This document shows, piece after piece, positions 59,261 to 64,000 of a stretch of 64,000 nt of DNA (position 1 is its first letter; every line of letters begins with the position of its first letter). The notes under the pieces were generated by a model. It searched no databases, was not told where the DNA came from, and saw only the letters and a program-made list of their open reading frames with translations. Origin of the DNA: Apricaphanius iberus (Eukaryota; Chordata; Actinopteri; Cyprinodontiformes; Aphaniidae). The translations under genes and the position numbers were made by a program. Location of the stretch: the NCBI GenBank assembly GCA_028564705.1, contig JAPXFQ010000337.1, positions 186,001 through 250,000 of the forward strand. Direction: 5' to 3'.

Positions 59261-60969
59261 TTTGGTTCATATACAGTCTCAAAAATCTCAGAAAATGTTA
59301 TTTTTATTTGATTCTATTCTAGCACTTAGATAAAGAGACAAGTTTGTGTGATTTAATGTCAGACATTCAGAAAAAAGTTTGTGATTTCTATATGTAAATA
59401 TCTGGCACCAACTGTACATAAACTGAACTGAACTAAAAGAGTGGAAGACCTCATGAAAGAAATCTTGTACACCCTGTGGGACCAAAACTCCTGTTCGTCA
59501 AAGCTTTATGATAATTAAATCTAATAGTGGACTGGATCAAATATGACATGTTAGTAATAAAACTCTTAAATATAAAACATAGAACCCCTCCAGGTACTGT
59601 GATTGTAGTAACATCCATACAGTCCCTCAAGAATTACCTATGGGTGAAACCTGCTGATCAAAACCAATAGATTAGTCACAGTGCCTTTAAAACATCCCCT
59701 TACCTTTTTCCCTCCTGTTCCTCGCACCACTCTGAAGGCATGACAGCAAATTATAAGTGTAAGATTTTACTTTACAACAGTCTTTTCAAGTGATAGCTGT
59801 TACCTCTCATCTTTGGTGATGGTCTCCTTGAGTATCACATTGAAATGTTGTCACTTTAACGCCCGTGAATTAACTGTTTCATCTACTTGTCAATCACACC
59901 TATTGTCTGTTCACATTGTATAGTGTTTGCTTGCCATACTGTTTATAACAAAGCAGTCTTTTTATTAAAAGGGAGAAAAAAAACTTTAAATATATTTTTC
60001 TCTCATTTTCTCCTTGTAATTATTATCCACAACATTTCAACAATCAGGCATTTTTTTCTTTTTGTTAGAACTTAAACCACAGTGTTTGTTCAGCTGCCTT
60101 TCCTTTGTATTTAATACCAGCCTTGTGAGAACAGGACTGGTATTAAATATGTCAATCAGATTATGACTCCAACAGCAAAAATGCTAAAAATACTCTCTCT
60201 TACCACATCTACTGTTTCACATACTGTTTCACATGCTGCAAGTAAAAAAGCATCACAACTCAAACCTTGTTTGTTTCTCATCTTGTTTCCTCAGTGAAGA
60301 AAGAGTAGCTGCACGAGGGGAATTTGACCATCAATTTGACCAGGTTGTTTGACTTAAAGGCAACACAGAGCGGACAGACACAGGTGAGTACTTTTAGTTA
60401 AAATAATAATTTATTTCACAAAGAAACAGGTTGTTGTTTGTTTAAAGATGGTGGCCCAACACCGGATCGGACCAGATGCAGGTGGAAACTGCAGTGGAGA
60501 TGAAAAGAGTTAGAGCAGGAAATGTACCAGGAGAAGAGATGGTGAGGATTAAAGCCAGGTCTTACGGAGGTGAAGCTGAGGACTGATGAAGGAGGAGGTA
60601 AGTGGAATCCAGAGGTTTGAGACTGGTTAGAGGCAACGTGTGGTTTTGCGTTTGGAATGCAGGAGGAGTGGGCAGGTGAGCAGGAAGCAGACAGTCCAGC
60701 GGAGGATGTGGTGCAGAGGCTGACCGAGAAGACCTTCTCCAAGGAAGGCTTATGAGTACCTTTCAGCGATGAGGAAATACAGAGAACGAACTTTGAGGAG
60801 GGAGCCAAGGAGGTTGAAGAAGGAATGCAATCAGGATCTGAAGGAGAGTCGGTAAGTTACCGAAGGGGTAAGTATTCTTAAATTTTAGATTTCTTTCAAA
60901 AACCCGGATTTGACTACTGTTCTCATGAATATCATGATCATAGTCAAGCCTTCAGTAAGGACCTACCAC
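59261..60969. other. intergenic DNA with an LTR-like purine-rich segment
   Basis: No gene seen. A hairpin lies at 60108-60149. The stretch 60400-60870 is purine-rich with GGAGG/GAAGG words and has the texture of a minus-strand gypsy LTR or leader, which fits the gypsy reverse transcriptase fragment just beyond it. It has no definable ends. The 130-residue minus frame at 60416-60808, rich in Ser, Pro and His, is a by-product. Confidence 0.35.
60108..60149. repeat. hairpin with 13-bp perfect stem
   Basis: Arms 60108-60125 and 60132-60149 are inverted copies with a 6-base loop. Thirteen outer pairs are perfect (TATTTAATACCAG with CTGGTATTAAATA). They are followed by one mismatch and four more pairs, one of them G-T. 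No T-tract follows and the stem is too short for a microRNA precursor. It may be the fold-back core of a small palindromic repeat. Confidence 0.6.
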
Positions 60970-61125
60970 TTTCTCTGCCCCCCATTGGCCTTATGATTGC
61001 TCCATCAACATACTCCCTGGTGCTCCACTCTCCTCGAATAATTCCAGCCTCGAGGAATTCCTGAATGTATTTCTCCATTGCCTCTCGTTCTTTAACGGAA
61101 AGATTGTAAAAACGACCAGAGGACC
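60970..61125 (-). mobile_element. Ty3/gypsy reverse transcriptase fragment
   Basis: The minus strand at about 61117-61030 reads GRFYNLSVKEREAMEKYIQ and then EFLEAGIIRG. This is the N-terminal reverse-transcriptase motif of vertebrate gypsy elements that precedes the conserved SSSPAGAGFFFV block. The match fades just after, with a different sequence replacing that block, so only about 30 codons are secure. No RNase H or integrase is adjacent. Confidence 0.7.
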
Positions 61126-62459
61126 AAGACTTACCTAGAACTTACCGAAGTCTGTGTTTCTCCTTCAAAGTTCCTTTGATGGTTCCAGTCCCCTGTCCTT
61201 CCATGCCTTCCTTGTTTTTGAAGTCCTCACTCATCAGTGTTGCCTTCCTACTTGCTGAATTCTTTGCTAATAAGGATTTTCTGTCTTGGAAGCATTCCTC
61301 CTGTTTTCTGTGGCAAACCCCGACTACCCTCCCTAGAACTCGCCCCTCTCAGCCTAATTTATTTATTAATTTATTTAGGGCCATCAAAGTAAAGGAGACT
61401 AAATCTGTATGTTTGCCAAACTTTTTGGTTGAAAAATGCTGAGAACCCAGTATTGTTTTGTTTCCTTTTTCAATTGTGCAGTTTTAAGCATCACTTGGTA
61501 TTGCAAAATCCAGAAAAAACTGCCTTAAAATTTGTGGTTGTGATGTGTCAGTAGAGGAACTCATTTTCTTGGCACTATAACTCTAGCCTTACTTTTTATT
61601 CTGGTCACGATATTATATTAACAAAATGTGGAAATCAACTTTGTTTCAAGGTGTTTGGAAATATTCAAGCATGTTAAATGCAAAAATACATTCCCCTTCC
61701 TTACTTTACTTCTTTGACTTTGTGTGTGAAGTACACAAAGCTCATGTTTTTATGCAGACTTGTTGTATATGTAGAGAACGTACGCCTTTGTGTGTGATCA
61801 CTTCAGTCTGTTCCGTGGCAGTTGCTAGATACATTAAAAGTTCAGGCACCCTTTCTGTATGTGTATTCATGCGTGTTCACGTGTCCAGCATGCATGGCTG
61901 TATAGGGAAATCTCTTCCCGTCGCTGTCTGCTTGGACATGGTGAATCTGTGTTTGGACCGTTGCACCCAGTCAGGGTTGTGTGCCCCGATGCACTCTTCA
62001 TGCAGCTTTAGTTTACCTCTCTGGTCCTCCCCTGCTGCTGTCCTTCTTCCCATTTTTCTGTCATTATTATTTTCTCCCACTCATCCTCTCTTAAGTCCCA
62101 CAGCAGTCATACACGCAAACACTCACAACTCACAAAGGTATGCAAGCACTGGAGCATTCAGGCGAGCATTCACATTCAAGTACACGGACGTGCATTTCTC
62201 ATTCCCTGCACTCAGGGAGCACTGACAGTATTTGGAACAACTTTGAGAACACGTAAAGTCATGACAAAGATGGACGACATGTCTAGGTAACGTTCAAAGT
62301 AATCAGGCGTTGCAATACAAAGTGGAGTCATTATACCTATATCCTCTTTTGGTGACAATAGGTCAGAAAAGGGGAGCATCCTGGACTTATTACAAGTGCC
62401 CTTTAAAAAGTTTTTTTTTTTGTGCAGGCTTGTGGATGCCTGCATGTGCTCCTCAACAT
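61126..62459. other. intergenic DNA with an unexplained 199-codon open frame
   Basis: No gene can be supported. A plus-strand open frame at 61626-62225 (199 codons) has scattered Cys, Ser and His and no domain, signal or splice context that I recognise. The local sequence has fewer A/T runs than its neighbours, which makes long chance frames more likely. The rest is AT-rich and unrecognised. Confidence 0.4.
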
Positions 62460-62595
62460 CAACATTTAACTATTAATAACAATTTAACCAAATAAAATAA
62501 TCTGGCTGCTGTTATTCACATGATGGACATTAACTAATGCTCACTGTGCCTCTACTCCTCAGTTGCTTTTTTTTGTGATTGAGGCTGCTGGTAAG
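62460..62595 (+). repeat. dispersed repeat, copy 2 of a within-window pair
   Basis: Aligns by eye with 21930-22065 in the same orientation, sharing ACTATTAATAACAATTTA, AAATAAAATAATCTGGCTG, TTCACATGATGGACATTA and CTCCTCAGTTGC. The 3' border is near a GGTAAG in both copies. The family is unidentified. Confidence 0.6.
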
Positions 62596-64000
62596 TGGGG
62601 GGTGCTCAGAAATGGTCCCTCCAATGATCAAATTATGGTCAAGAATATTTCTTTTTAAAAATAGATGTGTTCGTGAAGGAAAATATTGTCCTAATTTTGA
62701 AGTTAAGTAAAACTGTTTATTTTTATTTGCTTGCAGTAGTCGTTTCAATGTCCTGAAAACTGAATTCATATAAAATTCTCAGCTTACTATTATGAAATAT
62801 TTTTCATTTTTGACAATTCAACAGTACATGTTTGTCCTAATAGGTATCATTTTTAGCCATTTTAATTTATTTCTACTAGTTTTTGTTTCAAAGCATCTTT
62901 TTCATGCAGTTAGCTTTTATTTCATTGTGGTGTTTTTCCCAATGACTTATTTATTTTAAAAGGATGTTTTTCAATTATATGAGTACATCTGCCAATCAGG
63001 GTGAGAGGGTGGGACATAAAATTAATTGGATTTTTTTTTCACAAAGTTCACTGTCACATCATATATTTGCCTTTTGTTTATCTGTGTAGACATTTATTTT
63101 TACTTTTATTTATGTATTTAATTTTGAGCACTTTGTTGTTACATCATAGAAAGCCACAATTTAATAAATTAAAAGTTTAAAAAACTTATATTTAGACTAA
63201 GGGTGTCAGATTATCGCGTTAATTACAATTAACTAATTACAACCATTTTTAGCACGCTATGTTTATCACGTTAATAAAAAAATCTTTAATTGTATTTTTT
63301 CTGTATTCAAGTTGCCTTTAAATTGTTTTTATGCTTTAGGCTTCTTGTGCTTGAGTTGTTAGGGGTTAACGACACCCAGAATTGGAGATCAAAAGCTGTA
63401 AACTTATCATAAGATGACTGCAGTCTACTCAACTTAGCTATATTTAGCGAGTTTTTATATCACTCTAACCATTCTCTTTCAAAAATAAAAGCAAAAAGCG
63501 ACAGATTTAGCAACTTTTTATGGTATTATTTGAGACTTTTGGGTGAACCATGAACCATCGAGGGGTTAAGCTGCAGCTCAACACAGCCGCACATGTCCAG
63601 ACGTATGGCGTATAATACAGCTGGACTCAGAGCAGATATCTACCCCACTTAGTTCAGAACGCTAATGAACCCAAAGCAGAAGGTTACAGTTACAGCTTGG
63701 GACAAATCACAAAAACAACAGTATATAAATGCTGGGCCTGCATCTCTTCAAGTCTGTTAGATATAATAAATTACTTCATGAAAACAGTTTGTAATATATA
63801 TCAAATCTTTGTTTGACCATACTAGAGTAATGAATTTCAATTAAAATATCTCAAGATGAGTGGTTTTCTCAGCTTTATTTTAATTAAATTGTTGGTTTTG
63901 TTATCACCTCATTGGTGAAAATGCGCATTTTTAAACAAACTTGTTTAAGCCCACATATCATACCTTTAGTGAACTTATTAAAGCTTTGTTGACTAATCTC
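62596..64000. other. intergenic DNA with an unnamed teleost repeat
   Basis: No gene seen. Around 63200-63290 the words AGATTATCGCGTTAATTAC and GTTTATCACGTTAATAA belong to a fish repeat type built on GCGTTAA units. The region to about 63540 (AAAAAGCGACAGATTTAGC, AACTTTTTATGG) probably belongs to an old DNA transposon. Its ends could not be set. The rest is AT-rich. Confidence 0.35.

Noticed and set aside
60108..60149. Possible microRNA precursor
   Set aside because: The stem of 18 pairs is too short for a vertebrate pre-miRNA and the flanks do not extend the pairing.
60416..60808. 130-residue minus-strand frame
   Set aside because: Ser/Pro/His-rich translation of a purine-rich, probably LTR-derived block.

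Overview
The window is AT-rich vertebrate DNA that I read as a teleost fish genome, probably a percomorph. Almost every recognisable repeat is a familiar fish family: a Rex1-type LINE, RTE-type LINEs, several Tc1-like transposons, a tRNA-derived SINE with a 'GCGCTATATAAG' tail, Ty3/gypsy chromodomain remnants and a short-TIR element. There is one real host gene in view and it enters only with its first exon. All family assignments come from reading and memory; no search was run.

Layout. Positions 1-14032 are the 5' part of intron 1 of an ephrin-A5 gene (efna5) on the minus strand. Coding exon 1 is 14033-14157: start codon, signal peptide and the start of the Eph-receptor-binding domain, ending at a consensus GTAAGT donor. 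Exon 2 is not in the window. A CpG-rich block from about 13960 to 15450 holds the 5' UTR and promoter, with a long GA/CT tract, a CCAAT box and a GC box. From about 15450 to 64000 is the intergenic region upstream of the gene. In human the equivalent interval is a large gene-poor region between EFNA5 and FBXL17, and this window looks similar, with no other protein-coding gene I can support.

Mobile elements. About 11.3-19.6 kb around the promoter is nearly free of recognisable transposons. Further out there are five degraded Tc1-like copies, all on the plus strand (19.65, 29.3, 51.7, 55.9 and 58.8 kb). LINE and gypsy coding fragments lie mostly on the minus strand (23.9, 34.9, 42.2-45.6 and 61.0 kb). 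The clearest architecture is at 42.2-45.6 kb: a dead RTE-type LINE is split by a younger Rex1-type LINE whose insertion can be read back to the intact reading frame and a short target duplication. Other well-bounded insertions are a SINE at 31970-32224 with a perfect duplication of about 26 bp, and a 1074-bp element at 46273-47346 with perfect 15-bp terminal inverted repeats that begin with TTAA. Two pairs of dispersed repeats within the window (about 32.3/50.3 kb and 21.9/62.4 kb) show further families I cannot name.

Non-repeat stretches with balanced composition, notably about 25330-25790, 18290-18600, 2240-2640 and 55185-55335, are candidates for conserved regulatory elements of efna5. That is inference and needs a cross-species alignment. 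I found no convincing new biological system; most of the long open reading frames are antisense shadows of the transposons.
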